64,000 bases of DNA from Pseudomonas sp. MWU13-2100 (GTDB lineage Bacteria > Pseudomonadota > Gammaproteobacteria > Pseudomonadales > Pseudomonadaceae): assembly GCF_023242365.1 (NCBI RefSeq), contig NZ_JALLIX010000001.1, positions 248,001-312,000 on the forward strand. Direction: 5' to 3'. Positions 18,301 through 25,410 of the stretch are shown here, piece after piece. The notes beneath the pieces are model-generated. The model was given only the letters and a program-made list of their open reading frames with translations. It ran no database searches and was not told where the DNA came from. Numbering within the stretch: the first letter of the stretch is position 1; every line of letters starts with the position of its first letter. Made by a program: the position numbers and the translations under genes.

Positions 18301-18953
18301 TCGGTCTGTGTGACCGGGTCGTGGTGTCGACCGAGCCGCTGGCCGAGGCCCTGTCATCCATGCACAGCGATATTCGCGTGGTTCCGAATATGCTCGCGAC
18401 CCACCTGTGGACGGGCTTGAAGGGACAGCGCCGGACCTCGAAAAAGCCCCGTGTCGGTTGGGGCGGCGGCACCAGTCACTCCGGCGACCTGGCGGTGATT
18501 GCCGATGTCGTGCGCGAGTTGGCGACGGAGGTCGATTGGGTCTTTTTCGGCATGTGCCCGGAGGAGCTGCGGCCCTACATGCATGAGTTCCATGGGGTGA
18601 TCGGGCTGGAGGTATACCCGGCGAAGCTGGCGAGCCTGAACCTGGACCTGGCCCTGGCGCCGCTGGAGTTTCACATCTTCAATGACTGCAAGAGCAACCT
18701 GCGGCTGCTGGAGTACGGCGCCTGCGGCTACCCGGTGATCTGCACCGATACCAAGGCCTATGCCGGCTACCTGCCGTGCACCAAGGTCAAGAGCAACTCC
18801 ACCGACGAGTGGCTGCAGGCAATCCGCATGCACCTGTCCGATCCCGATGCCAGCTATCGCATGGGCGACGAGTTGCGGGAGATCGTCCTGCGCGACTATA
18901 TGCTGCGTGGCGACAACCTGCGTTACTGGGAGAACGGCTGGCTGGCCGATTGA
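15360..18953 (+). CDS. Giant multi-domain glycosyltransferase (FgtA-like)
   Basis: About 1197 residues from GTG 15360; the frame is open from TTG 15249, so the start is uncertain. I prefer VNPAPLVSLVIPAVN as the beginning of the first GT2 fold. Domains: GT2 at about 1-235 with an intact DDD in FLHDDDQLF near residue 95; a tandem of two further GT2-like folds at about 335-830 whose DxD positions are degraded (LLRAGDRL, LFSPYLVVTDG); and a GT4/GT1-like domain at about 870-1197 (VGWGGGTSHSGDLAV, then NLRLLEYGACGYPVI). Flagellin glycosyltransferases of this multi-domain type lie beside fliC in several pseudomonads. It follows flgL directly and probably transfers or extends the flagellin glycan. 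Confidence 0.85.
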   Translation: MNPAPLVSLVIPAVNPRFFAKALHSALGQSYGNLEIIVCDDSQDDEVGRLVEVMSEEAGRAVRYVRNARKLGHVANVLAGLELAQGEFIKFLHDDDQLFGACIERQAQVLVEQADVNLVLAQRMFWDADDLQLPIRLENATLAPTCSVFKGEDLLAIFETFPVNILGGFSNALLRRADALEWLPALTQPGHCFVASLEFALYICLLRRGNMVMLNHVLSVERRYPERPSRQQAMREAVLSEREWLVQMLKARSGESAPAHGWVRLLPLTRAHESPRVWGELALLRTLGTKQTTEIWRVGVTSESFSEMYAQWLGCRTLTESERKLLPDALLEWAWQPKIVAVVIDREGSLAGLDSTLQSLAGQLYPAELTLVLSDACSEAVLLDRVFTVPLQEDWQQQLNELLAQVDGADWFYLLRAGDRLVEPALLVLADRIVHAGEEGCFYSDESCLRDGEPAEPVFKSDFNLDLMRSYPYVGRVLAFKREPFLALGGFDSRHGELAPHDLLWRLVEQVGTQAVGHIAEVLVESVLSLSQWMSLPELLELNALLVEAHLGRLGVAHELRDRGQALFNRVDYLHAERPLVSIIIVCKDQLAALQRCVESLLEKTAYREYELLLVDNGSESPEALAWLSAMASMGSDRLRVLSFAQQDQAAVINAAAGQARGDYLLLFSPYLVVTDGVWLDEMLNHAQRPEVGVVGPKLFNADGRVVHAGLVLGLHGPAGLPFYGESLQSAGYMHRLQVAHDLSAVGADCLMVRKSVFDSVQGLDEAQFVQTLSEVDLCLKIGRSGYLVVWTPHAQLALGARPSVVLEADQQALREREQEAFYLRWLPVIARDPAYNPNLGLRALGSGSFSLEPGLLSGWSPFSVRSLPKVLALPVNASAIGHYRVTQPLIELQAAGRAVGRVMYEMPSIIEVERQSPDVIVLQGRYTEGPINECVPLKTYSNARRIYELDDYVIQPTKKNAHVRNMPTRDEMEALVRRGIGLCDRVVVSTEPLAEALSSMHSDIRVVPNMLATHLWTGLKGQRRTSKKPRVGWGGGTSHSGDLAVIADVVRELATEVDWVFFGMCPEELRPYMHEFHGVIGLEVYPAKLASLNLDLALAPLEFHIFNDCKSNLRLLEYGACGYPVICTDTKAYAGYLPCTKVKSNSTDEWLQAIRMHLSDPDASYRMGDELREIVLRDYMLRGDNLRYWENGWLAD

Positions 18954-18981
18954 TCTTCCTTCTCCGGCGTCAAGCGAACCT

Positions 18982-19014
18982 GTGGGAACTGGCAAGCCAG
19001 CGCCTGCGGGTTTT
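18982..19014. repeat. REP-like single palindrome after the giant glycosyltransferase
   Basis: CTGGC-AA-GCCAG (18989-19000) is flanked by partly pairing GTGGGA and GCCTGCGGG and followed by TTTT. It resembles a degraded single REP and could act as a weak transcription stop before the sigma-54 element at 19049. Confidence 0.45.
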
Positions 19015-19048
19015 GCGCTATGGCGCTCAACGAACCGGCCGGTAGAGC

Positions 19049-19063
19049 TGGCGCGTTTCCTGC
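19049..19063 (+). promoter_or_regulatory. Putative sigma-54 promoter upstream of rfbF
   Basis: TGGCGCGTTTCCTGC matches the -24/-12 consensus TGGCACG-N4-TTGC at all but two defined positions, with exact GG/GC spacing. The predicted start is near 19075, leaving a leader of about 130 bases with a palindrome at 19106-19119 (CGGCCCATGGGCCG). It would place the CDP-sugar operon under RpoN, like the flagellar genes. Confidence 0.55.
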
Positions 19064-19204
19064 AAGTCCCCCTGCATATCGCCATAAATCGTGCATTTGG
19101 CGGCGCGGCCCATGGGCCGTGTGCCGCTGGCGCGATTTGACCCGGCAGTCTGGGAAGTCCCACGGCGCCTCAGCAGGCGCTGTGTCGAACAAGAGGGGAC
19201 GTTG

Positions 19205-19978
19205 ATGAAGGCAGTTATTCTGGCGGGTGGCCTGGGCACGCGGATCAGCGAGGAATCGCACCTCAAGCCCAAGCCGATGATCGAGATCGGCGGCAAGCCA
19301 ATTCTCTGGCACATCATGAAGCAGTACTCGGCCCACGGCATCCACGACTTCGTGATCTGCCTGGGGTACAAGGGCTACGCCATCAAGGACTTCTTCGCCA
19401 ACTACTTCCTGCATACCTCCGACGTCACCTTCGATATGAGCAACAATCGCATGGATGTTCACCAGAACTACAGCGAGCCGTGGCGCGTGACCCTGATCGA
19501 CACCGGCGAAGACACCATGACCGGCGGCCGCCTGCGCCGTGCCGGGTGTTACCTGGAAAACGAAGAGGCGTTTTGCTTCACCTACGGCGATGGCGTCTCC
19601 GACCTGAACATCGGCGCCCTGGTGGATTTCCACCTTTCCAGCGGCAAGCTGGCGACCGTCACCGCCGTGCAGCCGCCCGGTCGCTACGGCGCGCTGGAGC
19701 GCGACGGCGACATGGTCCGTGGTTTTATCGAGAAACCCCGTGGCGACGGTGGCTGGATCAACGGTGGTTTTTTTGTCCTGTCGCCCAAGGTGCTGCCGCT
19801 GATCAACGACGATACCACCGTTTGGGAGGCTGAGCCGTTGATGGGGTTGGCGGCCCGAGGGCAGTTAAACGCCTTCCAGCACGACGGTTTCTGGCATCCG
19901 ATGGACACCCTGCGGGACAAGAATCACCTGGAGCAACTCTGGCAGAGCGGGGAGGCCCCATGGAAGCAGTGGGACTGA
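19205..19978 (+). CDS. rfbF: Glucose-1-phosphate cytidylyltransferase RfbF
   Basis: A 257-residue nucleotidyltransferase that makes CDP-glucose from CTP and glucose-1-phosphate, the entry step to CDP-dideoxy and branched sugars. The N-terminal [18 protein letters not shown] is the nucleotide-binding loop; [19 protein letters not shown] and [13 protein letters not shown] complete the family pattern. I chose ATG 19205, with GAGG 8 bases upstream. Starts further upstream in the same frame would add about 38 residues without similarity to the family. It overlaps rfbG by 19 bases, so the two are translated together. Confidence 0.95.
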   Translation: MKAVILAGGLGTRISEESHLKPKPMIEIGGKPILWHIMKQYSAHGIHDFVICLGYKGYAIKDFFANYFLHTSDVTFDMSNNRMDVHQNYSEPWRVTLIDTGEDTMTGGRLRRAGCYLENEEAFCFTYGDGVSDLNIGALVDFHLSSGKLATVTAVQPPGRYGALERDGDMVRGFIEKPRGDGGWINGGFFVLSPKVLPLINDDTTVWEAEPLMGLAARGQLNAFQHDGFWHPMDTLRDKNHLEQLWQSGEAPWKQWD

Positions 19979-21042
19979 GCCCGGCATTCTGGAGCGGCAA
20001 GCGGGTCCTGCTGACCGGCCATACCGGTTTCAAGGGCAGTTGGCTGGCGCTGTGGCTCGAGAGCCTGGGAGCGCAGGTCAGCGGCTTCGCCCTCGATCCC
20101 AGCACAGAGCCCAGTCTGTTCGAACTGGCCCGGGTTGGCGAGGGGCTCAACGACCAACGCGGTGACCTGCGCGACCTCGGCGCCTTGCTTGAGCTGATCG
20201 CCGAGACGGAGCCGGAAATCGTCCTGCACCTGGCGGCCCAGCCGCTGGTGCGCGAAGCCTATCGCGATCCGCTCGGCACCTATTCGAGCAATGTCATGGG
20301 CACCCTCAATCTGCTGGAAGCGATTCGCCAGGTCGGTGGGGTGCGCGCGTGTGTGCTGATCACCACCGACAAGGTCTACGCGAACCAGGAATGGGCCTGG
20401 CCCTATCGTGAAAACGAAGCCCTCGGCGGCCACGATCCCTACAGCAGCAGCAAGGCTTGTTGCGAGCTGCTTGCGCAGTCCTACGTGGCATCCTTTTTCC
20501 CCCGGGAACGCTATGAGGCCCATGGCCTGGCGGTAGCGACCGCGCGGGCCGGCAATGTCCTGGGCGGCGGCGACTTCTCAGCGGAACGCTTGATTCCCGA
20601 TGTGCTCAAGGCCTGGTCGGCGAATGAACCGGTCACGCTGCGTTATCCACAGGCGGTACGGCCCTGGCAGCACGCGCTGGAGCCCCTGGCCGGTTATCTG
20701 CAACTGGCTGCCGCGCTGTATGAGCGCGGGCCGGAAGCGGCCGGGGCGTGGAACTTCGGTCCCGGCGCGGACGATACGTGCAGTGTCGGTGACGTCGTCG
20801 CCCGGCTTGCCGGACGCTGGCCACAGGCACCGGGCCTGCGGGTCGAACCCAGCGAACTGCACGAGGCCGGCTTGTTGCGGCTGGACAGCAGCCGGGCTCG
20901 GCAGTTGCTCGGCTGGCAGCCGCGCTGGTCGTTGCAGCAATGCCTGGAACACACCCTCGATTGGCACCTGGCCTGGAAAAACGCCGAGGACATGCGCAGC
21001 GTGACTCTGGCGCAGTTGAATCTGTACCGGGGTGAGCTTTGA
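19960..21042 (+). CDS. rfbG: CDP-glucose 4,6-dehydratase RfbG
   Basis: A 360-residue short-chain dehydrogenase/reductase that converts CDP-glucose to CDP-4-dehydro-6-deoxyglucose. The NAD-binding loop is TGHTGFKG (19-26). The catalytic YxxxK is Tyr161-Lys165 in [13 protein letters not shown], and [12 protein letters not shown] is typical of CDP-glucose dehydratases. It begins inside the end of rfbF and its stop overlaps the TTG start of the next gene. The 4-keto product is the branch point for the epimerase, C-methyltransferase and aminotransferase that follow. Confidence 0.95.
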   Translation: MEAVGLSPAFWSGKRVLLTGHTGFKGSWLALWLESLGAQVSGFALDPSTEPSLFELARVGEGLNDQRGDLRDLGALLELIAETEPEIVLHLAAQPLVREAYRDPLGTYSSNVMGTLNLLEAIRQVGGVRACVLITTDKVYANQEWAWPYRENEALGGHDPYSSSKACCELLAQSYVASFFPRERYEAHGLAVATARAGNVLGGGDFSAERLIPDVLKAWSANEPVTLRYPQAVRPWQHALEPLAGYLQLAAALYERGPEAAGAWNFGPGADDTCSVGDVVARLAGRWPQAPGLRVEPSELHEAGLLRLDSSRARQLLGWQPRWSLQQCLEHTLDWHLAWKNAEDMRSVTLAQLNLYRGEL

Positions 21043-21599
21043 GTGAATTCCTGATTCATGCCTTGCCCCTCAAGGGGCTGTTCAGCGTACAGCACAAGCA
21101 TCATGCCGATCAGCGCGGGCATTTCTCCCGGCTGTTTTGCGAAGGCAGCCTGAGTGCGTTCGGCGAGCCGTTTCACATCCGCCAGATCAATCACTCTTGC
21201 ACCCGTGAGCGCGGCAGTGTGCGTGGCCTGCATTATCAGAATGCCCAGGCCCCTGAAGCCAAGCTGATCACCTGCCTGCGCGGTGAAGTCTGGGATGTCG
21301 CGGTGGACCTGCGTCCGGACTCGGCGACCTTCCTGCACTGGCACGCTGAGCACCTGCGTGCCGGCGACGGTCGCAGCCTGTTGATTCCCGCCGGCTTCGC
21401 CCATGGTTTCCAGAGCCTCAGCGACGATGCGGAGCTGCTATACCTGCACAGCGCCGACTATACGCCGGACGCCGAGGGCGGCCTGTCGGTGCTCGACCCG
21501 CGCCTGGCCATTGCCTGGCCCGAGGCTGTCAAAAATCTGTCGGCCAGGGACACCCGTCATCCCCCGGTCGATGCGTCTTTCCCTGGAGTGCGTTTATGA
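21039..21599 (+). CDS. RmlC-like NDP-4-keto-6-deoxysugar 3,5-epimerase
   Basis: A 186-residue cupin of the dTDP-4-dehydrorhamnose 3,5-epimerase family. RGLHYQ supplies the catalytic His65, and the lower barrel LLYLHSADYTPDAEGGL contains the conserved Asp/Tyr region near 140. The start is TTG 21039, overlapping the rfbG TGA (TTGA); no ATG or GTG in frame fits better. Because it follows rfbFG, the substrate is presumably CDP-4-dehydro-6-deoxyglucose rather than the dTDP sugar, with epimerisation at C3, C5 or both unresolved. It overlaps the next gene by four bases (ATGA). Confidence 0.85.
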   Translation: MSEFLIHALPLKGLFSVQHKHHADQRGHFSRLFCEGSLSAFGEPFHIRQINHSCTRERGSVRGLHYQNAQAPEAKLITCLRGEVWDVAVDLRPDSATFLHWHAEHLRAGDGRSLLIPAGFAHGFQSLSDDAELLYLHSADYTPDAEGGLSVLDPRLAIAWPEAVKNLSARDTRHPPVDASFPGVRL

Positions 21600-22822
21600 A
21601 CTGCCGAGGTTGCGGCACCCCGCTGGTTTTGCCGTTGATCGATCTGGGGACCTCGCCGCCGTCCAATGCTTACCTGCGAGCCGACCAGTTGGAGCAGGCC
21701 GAGTCCTGGCTGCCGTTGAAAGTCGCGGTGTGCCAGAGCTGCTGGCTGGTGCAGACCGAGGACTACACCCGCGCCGATACGCTGTTCGACGCCGACTACG
21801 CCTACTTCAGTTCGTTTTCCAGTACCTGGCTGGAGCATGCCGAGCGTTATGTGTCCGAGATGGTCGAGCGCTTCGAGCTGGACGCGGACAGCTGCGTGGT
21901 GGAAGTGGCCGCCAACGATGGCTACCTGCTGCAATATGTCGCCGGGCGCGGTATCCGTTGCCTGGGCGTCGAGCCGACCCGCAGCACCGCCCAGGCGGCG
22001 CGGGACAAGGGCCTGGAGATCCGCGAGCTGTTCTTCGGTCGCGATACCGCGTTGCAGTTGCGCGAGGAAGGCTGGGCCGCCGACCTGATGGCGGCCAACA
22101 ACGTGCTGGCCCATGTGCCGGACATCAATGACTTTCTCCAGGGTTTTGCAACGCTGCTCAAACCCACGGGAGTGGCCACTTTCGAGTTCCCGCACCTGCT
22201 CGCGCTGATCGCCGGGAAACAGTTCGATACCTTGTATCACGAGCATTACTCCTACCTGTCGCTGACTGCCGTGCAGGCCCTGTGTGAGCGCAATGGCCTG
22301 GAAATCTTCGACGTCGGCGGTTTGCCGACCCATGGCGGTTCGCTGCGGGTCTTCGTGCAGCGCGTCGACGGCTCGCGTCGTGTGGTGCAGGCGGTCGTCC
22401 GCCAGGTGCTGGCCGCCGAACTGGCCGCCGGCGTGAAAACCCCGGCGTTCTACGCCACCCTGGCGCCAGCGGCCGAGCGCATCAAGCACGACCTGTTGCG
22501 TTTCCTGTTGCAGGCCAAGGCCGAAGGCAAGCGCGTGGTGGGTTATGGCGCGGCGGCCAAGGGCAACACCTTGCTCAACTATGCAGGGGTCCGGCCGGAC
22601 CTGCTGGCCTGGGTCGCCGATGCCAACCCGCACAAGCAGGGCAAGTTCCTCCCGGGCAGTCGCATTCCCGTGGTCTCACCTGAGCGTATCGAGGCTGAAA
22701 AGCCGGATTACGTCCTGATGCTGCCATGGAATTTGGTGGACGAGATCACTGAGCAATACGCGTTTGTTCGCACCTGGGGCGGACAGTTTGTGGTTGCCAT
22801 TCCGGAGTTGAGTTTCATATGA
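21596..22822 (+). CDS. Sugar C-methyltransferase (zinc-binding, NovU/TylC3 type)
   Basis: A 408-residue class I methyltransferase with an N-terminal zinc-binding domain (Cys3, Cys6, Cys46, Cys49 in CRGCG and VCQSCWLVQ), an AdoMet fold (VVEVAANDGYLLQY, about 101-114) and the C-terminal domain with GYGAAAKGNTLLNYAG. This three-part architecture is that of deoxysugar C-methyltransferases such as TylC3, NovU and EryBIII, which add a carbon branch to a 4-keto-6-deoxysugar. Its place after rfbFG and the epimerase supports action on the CDP-4-keto sugar, giving a branched product. Overlaps of 4 bases tie it to both neighbours. Confidence 0.85.
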   Translation: MNCRGCGTPLVLPLIDLGTSPPSNAYLRADQLEQAESWLPLKVAVCQSCWLVQTEDYTRADTLFDADYAYFSSFSSTWLEHAERYVSEMVERFELDADSCVVEVAANDGYLLQYVAGRGIRCLGVEPTRSTAQAARDKGLEIRELFFGRDTALQLREEGWAADLMAANNVLAHVPDINDFLQGFATLLKPTGVATFEFPHLLALIAGKQFDTLYHEHYSYLSLTAVQALCERNGLEIFDVGGLPTHGGSLRVFVQRVDGSRRVVQAVVRQVLAAELAAGVKTPAFYATLAPAAERIKHDLLRFLLQAKAEGKRVVGYGAAAKGNTLLNYAGVRPDLLAWVADANPHKQGKFLPGSRIPVVSPERIEAEKPDYVLMLPWNLVDEITEQYAFVRTWGGQFVVAIPELSFI

Positions 22823-23940
22823 GCCGAATTCACTACACCAAGCCCAGCGTGGGCGAACTGGAAGCCAGCTATGTATTGGATGCCGTACGACATGGCTGGG
22901 GCGACCGATGCTATGAATACATCACGCGTTTCGAGAAGTCATTCGCCGAGCATCTGGGGGCGACCCATGCCATTGCCACCTCCAGCTGTACCGGTGCCTT
23001 GCACCTTGGCATGGCGGCGCTGGGCATCGGTCCGGGTGACGAGGTCATTTTAGCCAACACCAACTGGATCGCGTCGGCGGCACCGATTGAGTATCTGGGT
23101 GCCACGCCGGTATTTGTCGATGTCTTGCCAGACAGTTGGTGCCTGGATCCGGAGTGGGTCAGGCAAGCCATCAGCCCTCGGACCAAGGCCATCCTGGCTG
23201 TCCACCTGTACGGCAATCTCTGTGACCTGGATGCGCTCCTGGAAATCGGGCGCGAGTACGGGATTCCGGTCATTGAAGATGCTGCTGAAGCTATCGGTTC
23301 CCAGTGGCACGGCAAGGCTGCCGGCTCTCTCGGGACCTTTGGCGCCTTTTCATTTCATGGCACCAAGACCATGACGACCGGTGAGGGTGGGATTTTTGTG
23401 ACCTCAGACCGGGCGTTGTACGAGCGAGTGCTCACCCTTTCCAATCATGGTCGTGTCAGTGGCAGCAAGCGCCAGTTCTGGCCGGACTTCATTGGCTTCA
23501 AATACAAGATGAGTAATCTGCAGGCGGCGATCGGTTGTGCCCAGGTCGAACGACTCGAAGAACTGATCGCTCGCAAACGAGCGATTTTCGACCGCTACGC
23601 TTCGGGGTTGCTGGATATTCCGATGTTGTCGATGAACCCGCAGCCGGAGCATTCGCGCAATGGTTACTGGATGCCCACTGTGGTTTTCGACGTCGGGACC
23701 GGGGTGACCCGAGAGATCCTGATTGAATCGTTCCAGGCAGCCGATATCGATGCCCGGGTGTTTTTCTGGCCCCTGTCCTCGTTGCCAATGTTTTGCGACA
23801 AACCGGTGGTTACCCCGATCGCCTTTTCGCTGTCGGAGCGGGCCATCAATCTGCCGAGTTACCACGATATGTCGGATGCCGATCAGCAGCGGGTCATCGA
23901 TGTCATTCGTGGTGTCTGCCGACAAAGGAACCTGTTGTGA
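22819..23940 (+). CDS. DegT/DnrJ/EryC1 sugar aminotransferase
   Basis: A 373-residue PLP enzyme of the sugar aminotransferase family. The PLP lysine is present (Lys183 in SFHGTKTMTTGEGG), so it is a transaminase and not the His-containing RfbH-type 3-dehydratase. VIEDAAEAIGS contributes the PLP-ring aspartate. It probably aminates the C4 keto group of the epimerised, C-methylated CDP sugar to a 4-amino-4,6-dideoxy sugar; the position is inferred. From about here the DNA is visibly richer in A+T than the flanking genes. It overlaps the C-methyltransferase by four bases and the acyltransferase by four. Confidence 0.87.
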   Translation: MSRIHYTKPSVGELEASYVLDAVRHGWGDRCYEYITRFEKSFAEHLGATHAIATSSCTGALHLGMAALGIGPGDEVILANTNWIASAAPIEYLGATPVFVDVLPDSWCLDPEWVRQAISPRTKAILAVHLYGNLCDLDALLEIGREYGIPVIEDAAEAIGSQWHGKAAGSLGTFGAFSFHGTKTMTTGEGGIFVTSDRALYERVLTLSNHGRVSGSKRQFWPDFIGFKYKMSNLQAAIGCAQVERLEELIARKRAIFDRYASGLLDIPMLSMNPQPEHSRNGYWMPTVVFDVGTGVTREILIESFQAADIDARVFFWPLSSLPMFCDKPVVTPIAFSLSERAINLPSYHDMSDADQQRVIDVIRGVCRQRNLL

Positions 23941-24602
23941 ATCTCTACCTGCTGGGCGCGGCCAACCCCGAGGCGGTACGTATGATCCGTGCGGTGCAGC
24001 GCGCCAATCCGATTGTCGAATTTGCCTTTCTCGACAATGATCCGGCCAAGCATGGCACGTTGTTTCATGGTGTGCCAGTGATCGGTGGCGTGGAGCGCGT
24101 GGCGGATTTGAAAGGCCCTGACACCCGCTTCGTGAACCTCATTACACGTGATACCCGCATCCGTTATGAGACCACCCGCCAGCTCATTGAAGCCGGTGGT
24201 GCCTTGTGCAATTTTCTGCACCCGGGGATCGATCTGACCATGACCCGAATGGGGGTGGGCAATTATCTCCAGGAAGGCGTGATCCTTCAGGCCGAGGTTT
24301 CTCTGGGCGATAACAGCAGCATCAGCTACGGCAGTCTTGTTGGGCACGAGGGGCGTATCGGTCATTCAGTGTTCATGGCCCCGGGTGTGGCTATCGCCGG
24401 GTGTGTCGAGGTGGGCGACGGTGCGTTCATCGGCACCAACGCGACGATCCTGCCGCGTCTGCGCATCGGTCGTTGGGCGACGGTAGGTGCCGGCGCCGTG
24501 GTTACCCGGGATGTTCCCGATTACGCCGTGGTCGTGGGCAATCCGGCCAAGATTATCAAGACTCAGGCGGTTCCCTATGCGGACGGCCGTGTCTTCAACT
24601 AA
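23937..24602 (+). CDS. Sugar N-acyltransferase (NeuD/PglD/VioB type)
   Basis: A 221-residue protein starting with GTG 23937, overlapping the aminotransferase stop (GTGA). An N-terminal Rossmann-like domain (MNLYLLGAANPEAVRMI) precedes a left-handed beta-helix of hexapeptide repeats (VGNYLQEGVILQAEVSLGDN, IGTNATILPRLRIG). His137 in YGSLVGHEGRIG fits the catalytic base of PglD/NeuD enzymes. It would acylate the amino group made by the preceding aminotransferase; the acyl donor is unknown. The ketoacyl-ACP synthase at 34671 is a possible source of an unusual acyl group. Confidence 0.85.
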   Translation: MNLYLLGAANPEAVRMIRAVQRANPIVEFAFLDNDPAKHGTLFHGVPVIGGVERVADLKGPDTRFVNLITRDTRIRYETTRQLIEAGGALCNFLHPGIDLTMTRMGVGNYLQEGVILQAEVSLGDNSSISYGSLVGHEGRIGHSVFMAPGVAIAGCVEVGDGAFIGTNATILPRLRIGRWATVGAGAVVTRDVPDYAVVVGNPAKIIKTQAVPYADGRVFN

Positions 24603-24627
24603 CAAAACCCCGTATCGGAGCGTTTGC

Positions 24628-25356
24628 ATGAATCCACATGAGCAGTTTCGCGAAGAGGTCCGCCAGAATATCGACGGTCTGCAGCAGGACAAGCAGCTTC
24701 AGGCCGAGTCGCTGGACTGGGTCGGCGTTACCGCCAAGCATAAATACACTTACAACTTCAGTTGGATGGGCAGGCCGATCATTCAGTTTCCCCAGGATAT
24801 GGTCGCAATGCAGGAAATCATCTGGGCTTTGCGTCCAGATGTGATTGTCGAGACTGGTATCGCTCACGGTGGCTCGTTGGTGTTCTACGCCTCGATGTTG
24901 GAACTGATCGGGCAGGGTGAAGTGCTGGGGATCGATATCGATATTCGCCAGCACAATCGTGAAGCGATCGAGACTCACTCGATGGCGCATCGGATCAGCA
25001 TGATCCAGGGGTCGAGTATTGACCCTGCCGTCGTCGAGCAGGTGCGCGCGCGGGTCGCCGGCAAAAAAGTACTGGTGGTTCTCGATTCCAATCACACCCA
25101 TGAACATGTGCTTGAAGAATTGCGCGCTTATGCGCCCCTGACGTCGGTCGGCAGCTACTGTGTGGTGATGGACACCGTGGTTGAAGACATGCCGGCCGAT
25201 GCGTTCCCGGATCGTCCGTGGGGCAAGGGCGACAATCCGAAAACTGCTGTATGGGCTTATCTGGAGGAAAACCGTGATTTCGAAATCGATGCCCGAGTCC
25301 ACAGCAAGCTGCTGATTACAGTCGCACCGGACGGTTATTTGCGTCGGGTTCGTTAA
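24628..25356 (+). CDS. CmcI-like cephalosporin hydroxylase/rhamnosyl O-methyltransferase family protein
   Basis: A 242-residue protein with the AdoMet-binding fold of the CmcI/rhamnosyl O-methyltransferase family: VIVETGIAHGGSLVFYASML, VLGIDIDIRQHNREAI and VLVVLDSNHTHEHVLEEL are its typical blocks. Members often O-methylate surface sugars despite the hydroxylase label. ATG 24628 has GGAG upstream. Gene context suggests O-methylation of the glycan built by this island. This is the third methyltransferase-like protein in or near the island, so substrates cannot be assigned one to one. Confidence 0.82.
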   Translation: MNPHEQFREEVRQNIDGLQQDKQLQAESLDWVGVTAKHKYTYNFSWMGRPIIQFPQDMVAMQEIIWALRPDVIVETGIAHGGSLVFYASMLELIGQGEVLGIDIDIRQHNREAIETHSMAHRISMIQGSSIDPAVVEQVRARVAGKKVLVVLDSNHTHEHVLEELRAYAPLTSVGSYCVVMDTVVEDMPADAFPDRPWGKGDNPKTAVWAYLEENRDFEIDARVHSKLLITVAPDGYLRRVR

Positions 25357-25410
25357 GCAACACCATCAATATGAGTTCATCGGGCGATTCGCCGGTCATG
25401 GGGAAGGTTT

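Noticed and set aside
19066..19092. Sigma-28-like GCAA-N15-GCCATAAA upstream of rfbF
   Set aside because: The -10 matches only about 5 of 8 bases and the -35 is poor; the nearby sigma-54 element fits better.
22819..23940. RfbH-type CDP-6-deoxy-hexose 3-dehydratase
   Set aside because: The PLP-binding position is Lys183 (SFHGTKTM), whereas the dehydratase has His there, so the enzyme is read as a transaminase.
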